64,000 nt of DNA from Ariolimax columbianus (Eukaryota; Mollusca; Gastropoda; Stylommatophora; Arionidae). Positions 10,865 through 22,370 of the stretch are shown in pieces. Under the pieces are notes generated by a model. It was not told where the DNA came from and searched no databases. It worked only from the letters and a program-made list of their open reading frames with translations. Location: positions 126,724,974-126,788,973 of the forward strand of contig JAVGWX010000003.1 in the NCBI GenBank assembly GCA_036924085.1, read 5' to 3'. How positions within the stretch are numbered: the first letter of the stretch is position 1; each line of letters opens with the position of its first letter. The translations under genes were made by a program, and so were the position numbers.

Positions 10865-11128
10865 CTTCTTCTTCTTCTTCGTACGCTGTCATACGTCAAC
10901 TTTAATTTGTTTGAAGAAAGCTGCTGTCATCCTGAGGTTGTCGACACTGCCATAGAGCTAGTCTAGTGTTGCCACTGGTGATGGCCACATGTGCTTTCTC
11001 TGGTCCTCGTATGTCGGGCAATTATGCAGTAGATGTTCAGCAGTCATTTTCCCTGTGCCACAGGTGCATTCGTCAGTGCCACCTATCTTCAGTTTATTGA
11101 ATAGATGGTACCTCAGTCTGTTGTGTGT
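10865..11128 (-). mobile_element. 5'-truncated I/Nimb-like LINE 3' end with 8-bp TSD
   Basis: Minus-strand sequence aligns with the last 260 bases of the 59 kb element, including the cysteine/histidine-motif coding block and the (GAA)n tail, read here as CTT repeats from 10865. CATTAAAT flanks it at 10857-10864 and 11129-11136, within a longer near match (TGCCATTAAAT versus TGTCATTAAAT). It is a dead-on-arrival insertion. Confidence 0.88.
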
Positions 11129-11136
11129 CATTAAAT

Positions 11137-11710
11137 AACTTGTCCCGATAAACTGTCTTGGATATGGAAGTGGTGAAGGACTATCATCATCATCTAATCT
11201 ATCATTATGTTTATTTCTATTGCTTGGGGATTTATAGAGCTAAGAAATAAAGACTGCTTGCTCTTTCAGTCACCACAGAGTGTGCAGGCTAGGTTTTTAT
11301 TTTACTTGTGATAGAAAAATCCTAGGTATTACCAGTGTTTTCACCCCCATGTCCCCTTGATCAAGAGACAGGCCTACAAACAATTTGTCATCTACTCATT
11401 ATTGTCATCTTTCCTTATTTCCTCCATTTTAATTTTGAGGTATGGATGTCTGCTTTGATTAATTCTGCTGAGACAAAATCTAGGGCAGTGTATTTGGCAT
11501 CACGAAGAAGTCGGTTTAGCAAAATTAACTTGCAGCTCCAATTCCGCAATGTCTGAGGGATTTTGTGGAACTTGTCTATTAGCACTTTGTTTTACAAAAT
11601 GAGTATACCAGCCTCATCCACTACCCTCCTTAGATAAGTTTTATTTAGGCAACTTACTGAACATGTAATGTTTTATAACAAAGGAAACAGGCAACAAAGA
11701 GCAATTAGCT
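11137..11710. other. No gene recognised
   Basis: AT-rich sequence between two insertions. No supported exon, RNA gene or element terminus was found. Confidence 0.5.
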
Positions 11711-11722
11711 AGAACTCATGGA

Positions 11723-11980
11723 GGGGACGGCGTGGCCTAGTGGTTAAGTGGCACGGCTCACAAACCGAAGGTCCTGGGTTCGATCCCCATCACAGCACCG
11801 GCCGTTACCCCGGGGAAGCAAACCCTTAGAAAATGCAGGAGGAAGCAGACCCTTACATAAAATGCATGCTGAAGTCGGATGCACTGGGCCGACAGGTGCA
11901 AAATAAAAAAAATAAAAACCACAGTGCAGCGCACACCAGCCTTGGGGAATAGAGAAATAAGGGGAACGCAAAAAAAAAAA
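11723..11980 (+). mobile_element. tRNA-derived SINE, family A (full-length copy)
   Basis: The tRNA-like head has an A box (GGCGTGGCCTAGTGGTTAAG) and a B box (GGGTTCGATCCCC). A family-specific body follows with AGGAGGAAGCAGACCCTTAC and TGCATGCTGAAGTCGGATGC, then an A-rich tail. AGAACTCATGGA before the head and AGAACCCAAGGGA after the tail are an imperfect target-site duplication. This serves as the reference copy for the family in this window. A LINE partner is required for mobility. Confidence 0.93.
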
Positions 11981-12074
11981 AGAACCCAAGGGATACCAGA
12001 AATTATAGTTGAACTAGGTAGATATGACTAAATATTAAAATGTTGCAGTATTATTCAGCCTAATGACTTTCTTC

Positions 12075-12365
12075 GTATTATTATTTTGTTGGATGCACGC
12101 TTTCAGACATCAACTTGAATATATCTAAAGAAAGCAAGCCTGAGGCTATAGTTATCTCCATATAGCTTATCCAGAAATGGTATTTGTGATGGCCACACAT
12201 GCTTTCTTTGTTCCTCGTATGTTGGACAGTTTTGTAGCAGATGCTCAATTGATTTTGTCAGTGCTGCAGACACATTCATCTGAATGTCCTATTCTTAGTT
12301 TGTTGAACAGATGGTATCTGTCTGTTGTGGCCCGTGCAAAGTCTAAAGATTACTTTGACTCACAA
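12075..12365 (-). pseudogene. Decayed I/Nimb-like LINE 3' end
   Basis: Minus-strand sequence corresponds to the 3' coding block seen at 4309-4714 and 59205-59500: the complement of GGTATCTGTCTGTTGTGGCC, the CCTCGTATGTTGGACAGTTT block and the terminal region. It is more diverged than the other copies and has no open frame. Its (GAA)n tail is not clear. Confidence 0.75.
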
Positions 12366-12470
12366 TCACTGTGACACATGTGTTAAAGATGTAGAGGAGT
12401 GATGTAAAGGAGTGTTGTTGTTGTTTTCTAAGTTACTCCCATTGAGTTCTTCACTCTTGGCCAAAGATGC

Positions 12471-12714
12471 AGCAGTGAATGAACTGACAACAGCCAGCGA
12501 CTCATAGACGGCTGCTTGCAGTCCTGGAAACCCAGGCCAATCATGCAGCTTGACTAAGGGATTAAGGATCTACGAGGGAAGGGACTCCCTGTCCTAAAAA
12601 TGCACAGCTGAAATTAGATGTGTCGAACCAAATGGCATAGATATTGTAGCCTCACTGTAAACTATGACACAATGTCACAAATGTCCCTTTTGAGGGTGTA
12701 TGCCAAAGAAGAAG
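12471..12714 (+). mobile_element. SINE B-related copy (variant with GAATGAACTGACAACAGCCAGC head)
   Basis: Shares with SINE B the order: opening block around AGCAGTGAATGAACTGACAA, middle with CTGGAAACCCAGG, then GCTGAAATTAGATGTGTCGA, a CTGTAAACTATGACACAATG block and a GAAGAAG end. It belongs with 16006-16241, 22203-22370 and 41803-42096 in a diverged subfamily. Confidence 0.7.
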
Positions 12715-13134
12715 TTCTTCACTCTTTACCAATTTTCTCTGGTAGTAGGTTTGCAGTAGCTCTTCTTACATTCTGGGCATTACGGACGGTGCACATGGGA
12801 CCTCCTTGCTGTAGTAAAATGTAAGGCTTGTTAGTTGGTTCACCACTATGAGAATCACAGTGTTAATTTCTATATAGTTGGTTATGCTGCATTAACACAG
12901 CCTATTTATGAGGACATGGGGTGGGGTCTTCGTCAGTATGTTTGATCCGACCTTGACCTTAGTCTTAGCATCCACAGGAGTGCAGAATGAAACTGAATAC
13001 TAATGGTGTCCGAAAAGATATTTTTTAAATATTGAAATATAATTTTGTGCACAAGGTTATTTTTCAAGATCTTTATCAACGACTGAACAAACAAAAACTG
13101 CACAAAAGAAAGTAGCCAAGTAATCTGACTGTTT
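12715..13134. other. No gene recognised
   Basis: No supported exon or element. Near 13050-13120 there is a block (complement of GTTGATAAAGATCTTGAAAA) shared in degraded form with 30190, 30315 and 37910. Confidence 0.45.
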
Positions 13135-13145
13135 ATTAGTATATG

Positions 13146-13379
13146 TAAAAGTAAGTAGTATGTCCTTTGCAGAACATTGCTTGTTACAACTGCTAACCTG
13201 TTTGGTAGTTATAAGTTTTTTGTCAGGTGTGCAGTACGATAGGTTGCCATTACTTTCCGTATGGGAAGGAGTGATCACACAGAAAAATTACTGTCTGCCA
13301 AACTGGAAATGGTGGGATTCGCACCGAGTGCGTTGGGTTTGCGAAATGGATGTTTCACCCCTATGCAATGCTGCCTCAC
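13146..13379 (-). mobile_element. tRNA-derived SINE, family D, with perfect 11-bp TSD
   Basis: On the minus strand the head reads TGCATAGGGGTGAAACATCC (A-box-like), then GGTGCGAATCCCACC (B-box-like). A body with GGCAGACAGTAA follows and ends with the complement of AAGTAAGTAGTATGTCCTTT. ATTAGTATATG flanks it exactly at 13135-13145 and 13380-13390. Second and third copies lie at 25025-25249 and 39945-40066. Confidence 0.85.
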
Positions 13380-13544
13380 ATTAGTATATGAGAAATTAAT
13401 GTTTAAAAACAATTAGTAATTCTCTGAATAAAGAAATGGTTGCTACTTGATGATCCAAAGTGTAAATTTCACATTTATGCCTGTACTTTCATGTCATTAA
13501 TTAATTGCTTTTAATAATTTTACATTCCATATCTTTAGGATTTA

Positions 13545-14515
13545 GCTGATAACCTTACTCTTCTGTTCAAAGACCACACTCAGATTCAAAGTGAATATGA
13601 TTAATATTACAGTCAAAAGCAGTGGGTCTGCACATAGACTGGTACAAAACTAAAATCATGAGGTTAAATGCTGCTACTGCCAAATGAATTCAATTGGGGA
13701 ATCATTCTATACAAGTTGTGGAGTCATTCATATATCTGGGGAGCAATACCAACAGGCTAGGGGGTAAAAAAAAGGCAACGGCCGCCGTCGATTGTAGACG
13801 ATGATGGCATAATTAATTTTGCTAGCGCTATTTTTAGTAAGGATTAACTGCGCTACTTTTTATCCTCACTCTCTCGTCTTGTGCTGCGCGTCCCCAGTGG
13901 CAAGTCAAGGAGAAAACAACTAGGGGGCGACTACGAGATGCTAAGGGGTACAGAAAGGGATATTGACCTAAGAATTAGAGCGAGTGGTTTCATTTCATTA
14001 AGGTCATTATGGCGATCGCGGGTGATTGGTTTTAATGCCAAATTGAAGATTTTCAACTCTGTGAAATATGGGCTGTTGTATGGTTCATAAGCATACAGAG
14101 CCTTGAGTCGACCACTGCCTTCGTTAGAGTCATTGAAGTTGAGGTCTGAAGATGAACGAGGAAGTAGTATGGTTCTGAGGCATGATGAACTACCATCGCC
14201 CTAGCAAAAAAGGTACAGACTTTCATCGATGATTATCTGCCCTGGATTGAACAGCTTAGATGGTACAATAAGATCACTAATACTGATCTATTAATCAAAA
14301 CTGGACAACTGCCAGTAGAATGAGACATTTGAGGTCACCAATGGTGCTGGTAGGTCACACATTAAGACATCCTGCTGATAGCATTACAAGACAAAGTCTC
14401 TGTTTTGGGCTCCCCACAGCAATAGGGCAACTGGCTGACCACAGCATAGGTGGAAAAAAGAGCTTGAATCGAACATCAAGCAAAAAAGGAAGTCACGGAA
14501 TGACCTGACACTGTT
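13545..14515 (+). pseudogene. RTE-like LINE fragment split by a SINE C insertion
   Basis: Plus-strand reading gives DLADNLTLLFKDHTQIQ (degraded catalytic ADD block), then GLHIDWYKTKIMRLNA, then VESFIYLGSNTNRLGG, as in BovB/RTE-type polymerases. After the SINE (13767-13940) the frame resumes with GTERDIDLRIRASG, WRSRVIGFNAKLKIFNSV and LLYGS, then a tail region with VQTFIDDYLPWIEQLRWYN. Multiple stops make it a fossil. It lacks both the catalytic N-terminal RT half and the endonuclease. Confidence 0.8.
13767..13940 (-). mobile_element. 5'-truncated SINE C inserted in an RTE copy
   Basis: Inverse match to the body of the 1721-2003 element, from the GCATCTCGTAGTCGCCCCCTAG block to the tail, with the tRNA head missing. 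CTAGGGGGTA (13757-13766) and CTAAGGGGTA (13941-13950) flank it as a 10-bp duplication with one mismatch. Joining the flanks makes the RTE protein frame continuous. Confidence 0.85.
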
Positions 14516-16005
14516 GACTCATGATAGGACAGTTTGACATTTATTTGTTGAAGGCTTATGCTCCACTAGGAGTTGAAAGGTCATGGTTGATATATTTAGA
14601 TTTGTAAACTTGTTGTTTATTCAGCTGAGCTCACTACTGTCTATTGTGTTAGTATACATATTTATGTGCGGCTCATGGTAAAAGCCTTGACAAGCTGGAC
14701 CTCATCTGTTGCTGTTGTTATGTGACACTAGTTATAATTGTTTTGGAACAGATCAAAGGAAATCATTTATTGGTGTATATTTTTTTAAATAATTTTTTTG
14801 ATTTTGATGTCACAGTCAGCATACTAAATACCAAAACAATTGTCTGTTATTTTATGATGACAGATTAGCTGTTAATATCACAGTAATTAATTCCTTACAG
14901 TGCTTATTCAATAGCTGACAATTACTGATGTAGATTTATAAGGTTTAAGAATAAAGGCCACTTGCCTCACAGCAGTATGCAGACTAGGTTTTAATTTTCC
15001 TCTGGATTAAAAATGATGTTCTTATCAAGTTCAAAGCTGAATGTCACGTTGAGCAGGCAAAATAGCGTGCACTGATAAATCTAGAAGTTTGCTTCCATGA
15101 TACAAACAATCAACAGAAAAATAGAAGACTTCATTAAGTGGTGTAATCATGGATGATGTGAATAATCATTGAACTTCTTTTGGGTTGACCACCGCCAAAC
15201 TCACATCTGTTTGGGTTTGTGGGGGCTATATGTTCATTTAGTGCTAGAATTATTCTTCTTTTCAGTTCTATCATATGTGCGTTGGATTGGACTGTTTGTC
15301 CTGTTCACTTGTTGAATTGAGGATCATATTAGATTGATTGTTTCTTGCCTGGAGTTCATTTTTAAATAAATGTTGTAAATGGAATTTTTTGCCCTGAGTA
15401 TTTTGTCATGCGTGGAAGCGACTTAGATATAAAGATTAAGTAGGTGTATAAGATCTGTCTACATAACAGAAATGTGTAATGAATAATTAAGAAAGTTGTG
15501 TACTTATATTTTTTAGAGCATTAAGTTAAGTTGTTTATTAAACTGTTGACCTCATATAAGTTGAAGTGTCACAGAAATCACCACAACAGGAGCACCTACA
15601 TGCTTTGGCACAAACATCATCAAGAAAGCCAGCTGTAGTGGTGTTCCCAAGGTCTTATTGCAATGAAAAAGGAAAACAAAAGGAATTTACTGCATGATGT
15701 TTGGTTTCTAAATATTTGAGAAAATGTATAACAATTTTTGAAATGCTAAATACAGTGGTTGACACTGATAAATTCAGTTCTATTGTCATACAGTATTCCC
15801 ATAGCCATCAGAATATAACTGTGTTAAAATATGTAAATGGTGTTTATTTGCATTTTGAGGATTTTTCAAATACATGAAACCAAATATGTCTGTGTTTGAA
15901 ATTGCAGCAAGAATGAAAAGTGCTGTTGAAACTAGAGTGCGCAAGGGATGTTTTTAAAAATAATCACATGGCCTAATGCTTTTGTCACTCTTTAAATTAG
16001 AGAAT
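14516..16005. other. No gene recognised
   Basis: AT-rich sequence. A few AG-preceded short open stretches occur (for example after 15905) but none shows a recognisable domain or a paired donor, so no exon is claimed. Missing upstream MEK exons could lie here but were not found. Confidence 0.45.
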
Positions 16006-16241
16006 GGGCTGCAGGTGCAGCAGGGAATGAGCTGACAACAGCCAGCTACTCATAGCTGGCTGCTTACATCAGTGTCAGCGAATCAGAACTGACCAGGACC
16101 CTATTCCACCTTCAAATGGTGACCCTGGAAGCAGACTGCGCCTGTGCTGCCTGGCCGAGACCAATCCAGTCCCAAAAATGTTGTGATAAAGCAGAAAGGT
16201 GGAGTAATCACAGTCTCACTGTACACTACCAGAAGAAGAAG
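16006..16241 (+). mobile_element. SINE B-related copy with short TSD
   Basis: Carries AATGAGCTGACAACAGCCAG, a GACCCTATTCCACCTTCA middle, CAGTCTCACTGTACACTACC and a (GAA)n end. The flanks AAATTAGAGAAT and AAACTAGAGAAT look like a 12-bp duplication with one change. Confidence 0.75.
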
Positions 16242-18110
16242 AAACTAGAGAATTTGTCTTCATTATGAAATTTGAAGACACTGCAAAAAATAGCAATGAT
16301 AAAATGTTTTACATGATGAACTTTGTATTTGCTTTTTCAGGTTTATCCTATTTTATTGTGTGTTTTTAAAAACATTCTTTCAATCAGTCACAGAACTTTT
16401 TAAATCAGTATATTAACCATATAGAAAATAGTTGGCATGGCAAGCCTGAACTCAGCATCGCTGAGCAACCCTATGTGATGCCACTTTGCAACAATTATGT
16501 TAGTCAGCATTATATTTTAGTACATCCAATTTTCTGTTGAGTTGCGGAATGGCTAGAAAACTTGCCTCTTGCAGCAAAGTCATTATGTCAGTAAAGGTGT
16601 ACCAACAGTCTCGCTTTTGTAGATTTTGTAATGGGGACCAGGGACAGTGGCATTTATTGCTTCTTGTTGCTGCTAAAAAAAGTGGGACTTTATAAGGATC
16701 ATGTTGAAAAGCCAATGTTATTTATATAATATATATAAAACTATGGGAAATGATACAGATATAACCACATTCTTTATTTGCTGTCAAGCCACAAAGAACT
16801 CTCAATAACTCCCGGCTTGAGTTTTCCCATCCTTGATTTAGATTCAAGTAATATATGAGTAAGTGGTTCCTAAACTAGGATGTGTGGAGAATTAGAATGA
16901 ATACAGCTTCTACTAAGTGGGTCTGCAGACTAATACAATTTTAGGAACTGCTGATCTAAATGTTTCTCAGGCTTTAACTGTTGCTATGTTCCTCTGGTCA
17001 ATATGAGAAATATTGACCCAGAGTTTAGACTAATAAAAAAACAAACAATATAATAACCAGAAATCATGAGTTAACTTAATTACATTTGTCTTTTGGAGAC
17101 AAGGAGTATCATAAACATACCTTACCAGTTGTTGTGTCATGCAATCTTTATTATTAAAGCAGCACTGTGATCTGTTAAGGGTAGTTTTTAAATACAAGAA
17201 TGAAGCAGATATAAAATCAATATATGATTATTGCAGTAGACATCTGTAAACTTTTGGACCTCTGTAGAGCACAGTTTTATAATGATTGTGTTAGAAAACT
17301 GTTTGTGTGTGTTTGCTGCACAGATACTTGTAACCGGTACTACTTGTTGTAATCATGCATGCCGAATGTTGTGTCCAGCTTCTTTAAAAAAAATTGTTTT
17401 TAAACATCGTGTTTGTTGTTTGATGTTTTTAAACAATAATAAGAGGGGTTATAGTATAATCAACAAGTCTTCAGCTAATAATTCAAATGAATAAATATAA
17501 TATTTAAAAACATATATGTGCAGTTTGACATAGTAGAAATGTGTGGGTTTATAACTTTTTAGTTTTAATCACTGATAATTTGTGTAGAGTATAAATTACA
17601 CATGTTATAATATCAAACCAGATTTTAAAATCTTAACAATTATTCTTTAAAAGTTATGATTCAACATGTCAGTGACACTTCTTTGGAGGGAAATAGCCAC
17701 TAATTGATGCTGGCCAATTGTTTTAGAAAAAGAAAGCAACCATTGTTGGCTCTCAGCTCAGTTTGACCTCACTAAGGAATGGGTTGCATTGATGGATTAT
17801 TTACTTTGACATTTATGTAAAAGAGCAATAAAGAATGACACATATTTCAACATTTAATTTATTATGGCAATGATGACAGAAACTTTTCCCCAGACTCTTG
17901 CACAACTTTCATACTTAGGTTGAGGCCCTTCCATTGCACTTTGGTTGGGCTAGCTTCTGATGGCGCACAAACCTAGCATAGGTACATACAGACACACACA
18001 TGCATCCAAGCACTGGTTTATGCGTCCTGATATCGCCCAATGGACTACGGTCTGGGGTGGAATGGGCGCGCCTCCGCCAGTAGAAACTAGTGAGGCAAAC
18101 ATCTAAGCAA
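16242..18110. other. No gene recognised
   Basis: Low-complexity AT-rich stretches (for example 16715-16740 and 17485-17660) and no supported exon. The 17930-18080 part is richer in G+C but gives only interrupted frames. Confidence 0.45.
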
Positions 18111-18114
18111 ACAA

Positions 18115-19500
18115 AAAAATTTAATTTATTGACAAGGGGAAAGCATTTGATAGAGTAAATAAACATAAACTTTGGACAGTTCTGGAAGACTACCGAATAT
18201 AGTGAGTGAGCAAGTTAAGGTAGCAGTGAAAAAGGCAAATGCAATGTTAGGTATGATAAAAAGAAATATTAAACATAGGAGCAAGAAAGTGATCGTCAAA
18301 CTGTATAAAGCTTTAGTTAGACCAAGATTGGAGTACTGTGTACAGGTGTGGAGTCCTTATCATAGAGGGGACATAAACATGCTAGAAAGAATACAAAAAA
18401 GAGCGACAAAGATGATAGTGGGATTCCAGAATTACAGTTATGAGGAACGACTCAGAAAAACCGGCCTACAGTGTCTCAAAGAGAGAAGAATTCGTGGTGA
18501 CTTAATACAGGTTTATAAGATGATCAGAGGAATCGATAAATTAGACTATAACAAGTTTTTTAAAATACAGCCACCTACAATAACACGAGGGCATAGCTAC
18601 AAGCTGACTAAAGAGAGGTCCAGGTTAGATATTAAGAAATATTTTTTTAGTCAGAGAGTGGTGTCTGCTTGGAATGCATTGCCAGGGGAGGTAGTGGAGG
18701 CAGGGACAGTTAATACATTTAAGAATAAACTGGATGCGCATAGCTTTTAGAGCAAGGTGATGTAAATGTAACTGGTTGTATACAGACTCTGCAGGGTCTT
18801 CTAAACCAGTATAAAGACGTTAAGTTAAGTTAAGTTACCTAGCCAACTGTCGAATAATGCGTGTGCGAGAGCTATACTGTGTTAATAGTAATGTTATGAG
18901 AACAGCTGATGAAGTCACAAATACATTTGATATAATCATGGGACTGCAACAGGGATCACTGTTGCTGTTCGACATTTACATGAATAAAATAATAACAGCA
19001 GCTGGTTAAATTGCAAAAACAAATATATAACTATACTCAATGTATGAATTGCTCTTTGCAGACGATCAAAGCTTTAACGTATAAAGATGAAGGTAGACTA
19101 CAGGATCGTATAACTACACTTTACATAATATGAAGATTAACACATCAAAGACTGAAACTATGCAGATTAGTAGATTGCTGGGTCCACTAAGCATTGGTGT
19201 CAATAACATATGGAGGCCTGTTGAGTTCAGATACCTGGGATGTAAATATACAGATAGTAGAAAAATTGACATTAGATGTCAGAAGGCTTCCGCTGTGACT
19301 TACCAACTGTTGCTACCGATCAAACACATGAACATTGGCACAGCTATAAAGCAACAACTGATAAACAATATATTTATCCATTCTGTGCTACCAGTGACAG
19401 ACATGGTCCTTAAACAAGATTCAGGAGCGGAACATTTCTACATGCGAAATTCAATGTCTATAGAAGGTTCTTTGACAGATCAAATGAGAAATTAAATGTC
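18115..19500 (+). pseudogene. RTE-like LINE fragment interrupted by a CR1 copy
   Basis: The first part reads LIDKGKAFDRVNKHKLWTVL, the motif A block of an RT. After the CR1 insert (18179-18836) it continues with PSQL, then IIMGLQQGSLLLFDIYMNKI (motif B region), a degraded catalytic block near 19050 and MKINTSKTETMQISR, then FRYLGCKYTD and RCQKASAVTYQLLLPIKHMN. That order is typical of RTE-type C-termini. Removing the insert joins DYRI to PSQL in frame. Stops elsewhere show the copy was already dead or has since died. Confidence 0.8.
18179..18836 (+). mobile_element. CR1-like LINE, 5'-truncated copy 2, with open reading frame
   Basis: About 98 percent identical by eye (roughly a dozen differences in 0.66 kb) to the 3' end of the 53.8 kb element, starting at the point equal to 55974 there. 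The frame through 18750 remains open and encodes the post-RT C-terminal domain (LYKALVRPRLEYCVQVWSPY, QKRATKMIVGFQNYSYEERL, VVSAWNALPGEVVEAGTVN). The 3' end has the same short tail of GTTAA repeats. The high identity shows recent activity of the family. Confidence 0.93.
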
Positions 19501-19792
19501 TGCAACTGCCGAAGATGGATGTGTCGGGCCGAAAGGTGCAAATATCGTAGTCAAGCTGTAAACTAGTGACAACGCATTCTGTTCTCCACACTACATCCTG
19601 CTTTTTGCAAAGGTTTGTTCAGGGCTTGGTAGCAGGAGATTGAGAACAAACACAGAAGAAGAAAAAGATGTCTGCAGAAGGCTCTAGGACAGATCAAATG
19701 AGAAATTGAATGTCTGCAGAACGTTCTATGACAGATCAAATGAAAGTTAGATGTCTGCAGAAGGTTCTAGAATAGATCAAATGAGAAATTAG
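19453..19792. repeat. About 42-bp tandem repeat interrupted by a SINE
   Basis: Units of the form ATGTCTGCAGAAGGTTCTAG plus AACAGATCAAATGAGAAATT recur about four times (from about 19453, 19668, 19710 and 19751). A SINE B 3' part occupies 19506-19667 between the first and later units. Confidence 0.85.
19506..19667 (+). mobile_element. SINE B 3' part inserted in a tandem array
   Basis: Matches SINE B from GAAGATGGATGTGTCGGGCC through TTGGTAGCAGGAGATTGAGA to a GAAGAAGAAAAA tail. ATGTCTGCA occurs on both sides, but because the target is itself repetitive this cannot be taken as a proven duplication. Confidence 0.8.
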
Positions 19793-19799
19793 GACATTA

Positions 19800-20350
19800 G
19801 AAATAAGCTAAGAACTACACCTTATATTGCCTGCATAAGGTTCAGTTATCCCATGCGAATGCAACCAGTCACATGGTAGATGGATAAATGGCATTAGGGT
19901 CATCCTACAATAACATAGGCGTACAATGGCAGACACAACACACTTGGCCCAAGAGACAGACGACGCAAGCTCTCCACAGTCCTAACCGGCACAAGTGGAC
20001 GGACAACGAAACTAAACTGAATGAAGGGGCCACCTCCAATGTAACCAACAAAGTAAAATATTAGAACCTTTTAAATATAAACTAAATCAGACAGGGGTGT
20101 CTAATATACCAAACAGTCTTCCTCGTGGATAATGATTGGGTGATGTCACTAGCATGTTTTCACACAAGGGTATCATCGTCAGGACTTTGATGTTGCTGAT
20201 CATCTCTTCTGTTACATAAACAACCAGGCTACTGGAAGCAGTAATAACAAGACAATAAATCAATGTAAACAAAATGATGGCAATTAGAGCAAAACATGTA
20301 TAAAATGATGCCTTGAAGAAGAATAGTTAGATAATTGCAAATGAATTAAC
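19800..20350. other. No gene recognised; small dispersed repeat
   Basis: The block with TTGGCCCAAGAGACAGACGA and GGCACAAGTGGACGGACAAC (about 19945-20010) recurs, inverted and diverged, near 21935-22030. Nothing else was identified. Confidence 0.5.
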
Positions 20351-20354
20351 AAAA

Positions 20355-21424
20355 AAAACCGCATAAAAAGAACAAGCTTCAATCATCTATCAAAAGCCCT
20401 TACAGTAAGGAACAGTGACATCATATCAAAATGTCCAACGACATGGGAAATGATGCAAGTATATGAAAATACAGCCCAACTTCATGGGGGAAGAGAAAAT
20501 ACCACATATCGATAGAAAGGTGGAAGAATCATACCATGCATTGAGAGAAAAAACCCTAAAGCATATTGGCGACGCCTATCCTCAACTCATGTGGACGCAT
20601 GTCTACACAGATGGATCATCAGAGGAAGCATTGAGGAAAGGAGGGGCGGGACTCATCATACTTCTACAGGATGGAACCGTTACAGAAAAAGCAAGCAAGT
20701 GCTGCCGGGAAGCCCTCGACAAATCTAAGAACAGAGCAACAGGCAATAATTGAAGCAGTCAAACTATTGGATGAAAAGGGGTTAAAGGATAACAGAATAG
20801 TGTTTTTGTGCGACTGCATAGAAATTTTGCAGGCCACACAAAGAGAACCACAAAATAATATGGAAAGGGAACTGATATGCCAGCTAAACAAACTCTCAGA
20901 CCACAATAAAATCACCCTCCAGTGGATTCCAGCTCACTGCGGCATACCTGGGAATGAATGGATGGACAGGCTGGCCAGGGAGGGAAGACAAAGAGAACAA
21001 TTCACCCACCAAGTGTCACTGCCAGAAGTCAAGGCAAACATCCAAAAACAATATAAACAGTGGATAGAGAGAACAAACAGAAAATACCCACAGGACCCAA
21101 TCAATAGACTGAATAGGAAACAGTATACCACAATTTTTCGCCTCAGAACAGGTCATTGCAGACTAAATGCACACATGCATAAAATGAAAGCAGCACAAAC
21201 TGCACAATGCACATGTCAGAGAGGACCCCAGACTCCAGAACACATCCTGCAAACATGTCCACTGCACCAAGACTCCCGTGAGAAGACCTGGCCCGAGGAG
21301 AGAAACATACAAGACAAACTGTGGGGAACCATTGAGGAATTGCGACTGACGTGTCACTTCATGGAGGCAGCACATCTGGTGGCATAAAACGAGCATATGA
21401 AACCAAACGCAAAGAAGAAGAAGA
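20355..21424 (+). pseudogene. I-like LINE 3' part: RNase H and terminal Cys/His motif, one frameshift
   Basis: Frame one (20463-20753) has THVYTDGSSEEALRKGGAGL, the first RNase H Asp. Frame two (20671-21387) has LRTEQQAIIEAVKLL (Glu), IVFLCDCIEILQ (Asp), LQWIPAHCGIPGNEWMDRLA (final His/Asp motif), FRLRTGHCRLNAHM and CTCQRGPQTPEHILQTCPLH. A single 1-nt indel near 20695 explains the frame change. The 3' end has GAAGAAGAAG at about 21413-21424. Apart from that shift it is well preserved, so it is probably a younger and different subfamily from the 59 kb element. The RT domain is absent by 5' truncation. Confidence 0.87.
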
Positions 21425-21745
21425 TAATTGCACAAATGTTTCTGTTTGTGAAGTATTTAAAAAGAAGTAGAACTAAATAAGGATCTCATTGTCAGACTGG
21501 CAACGTCACCTTTGATACATCAGTATAGTGTCAGCACATACATTGTTCATTAAGCCAGTCTCGGAATTCTAGTATAATTAGTTTAGCAGTTTATGGCCAA
21601 TGTTGTACCTCATGATTACTTTGGTCTTCTCTGTGTTTTTTAAAGTGAAGCATACATTAAGTCACTTAGGATAGTTAAGTTTCTGTTGTTTGTTCGGAAC
21701 ATGTAAAGGATTGAGGTTCTTGAACTGACTTTTTTTCTTCTCCAG

Positions 21746-21807
21746 CCCCCTCCTACATTACCCAAAGGAAGATTTTCAGACGAGTTTGTGGACTTCGTTG
21801 AAAGATG
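21746..21807 (+). CDS. MEK: MAP kinase kinase (MEK) exon, kinase C-lobe
   Basis: A T-rich tract and TCCAG precede 21746, and GTATGT follows 21807. The exon encodes PPPTLPKGRFSDEFVDFVER and two bases of a Cys codon. Family knowledge: MAP2K1/2 contain a PPPKLP...F...F.DFV.KC segment late in the kinase domain, just before the LIKNPAERADL block; this exon matches that segment and the next exon supplies the block. MEK phosphorylates ERK on a Thr-Glu-Tyr loop in the cytoplasm. The phase at the 3' border (two bases of TG|T) fits the next exon exactly. No upstream exon (activation loop, HRD, glycine loop) was found to the left, so they are either far away or outside the window. A retained fragment or pseudogene cannot be excluded. 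Confidence 0.8.
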
Positions 21808-22202
21808 GTATGTAACCTGTTGTAGTTTTCAGATGATGAAATTGAATGTGTAAATAAACACATACAACTGGCATGAACTATCAGTTATGTGTGATTGTAT
21901 GTTTATCTGACATCTGTAATGCTTACTTACTTCCTTTCCCGTCCACTTGTACCTTTAAGTTTCATTGAGAGCTAAGGCTCCCTTTCTTGGGCCAAGGTGT
22001 TGTGTTAGTCATTGTAAGTCTATGTTTGTTGTAGGTTTTATGTTATGCTATCTATCCATCTGCTTTTTTTTTCTTCTTATAATATCTGACTAAACCTCAT
22101 TGATGCATCTTCACAATATCAAGTTATGTCAGCATTTTAATATATTAGCATTATAAGAAAGCCATGGCTGTTGTGTTCTAATATAACGAGAAAACTTCAT
22201 GC

Positions 22203-22370
22203 AGCCCAGCTAAGAGATTAGGGATTGAATAGGTAATGCAAACTTGGTCCCTAAAATGCTGTGCTGAAATTGGATGTGTCGGGTCGAAAGGCATAAATAT
22301 CGCAGCCACACTGTAAACTACGACACAATGTCACAAACGTCCTTTTCAGGACCACCACCAAAGAGGAAAA
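22203..22370 (+). mobile_element. SINE B-related 3' part
   Basis: Contains GCTGAAATTGGATGTGTCGG, CGCAGCCACACTGTAAACTA and GTCACAAACGTCCTTTTCAG, the same ordered blocks as the 12471 and 41803 copies. It is 5' truncated. Confidence 0.7.

Noticed and set aside
11723..11800. Functional tRNA gene (A and B boxes present)
   Set aside because: The head cannot form proper acceptor and anticodon arms and is continuous with a SINE body repeated elsewhere.
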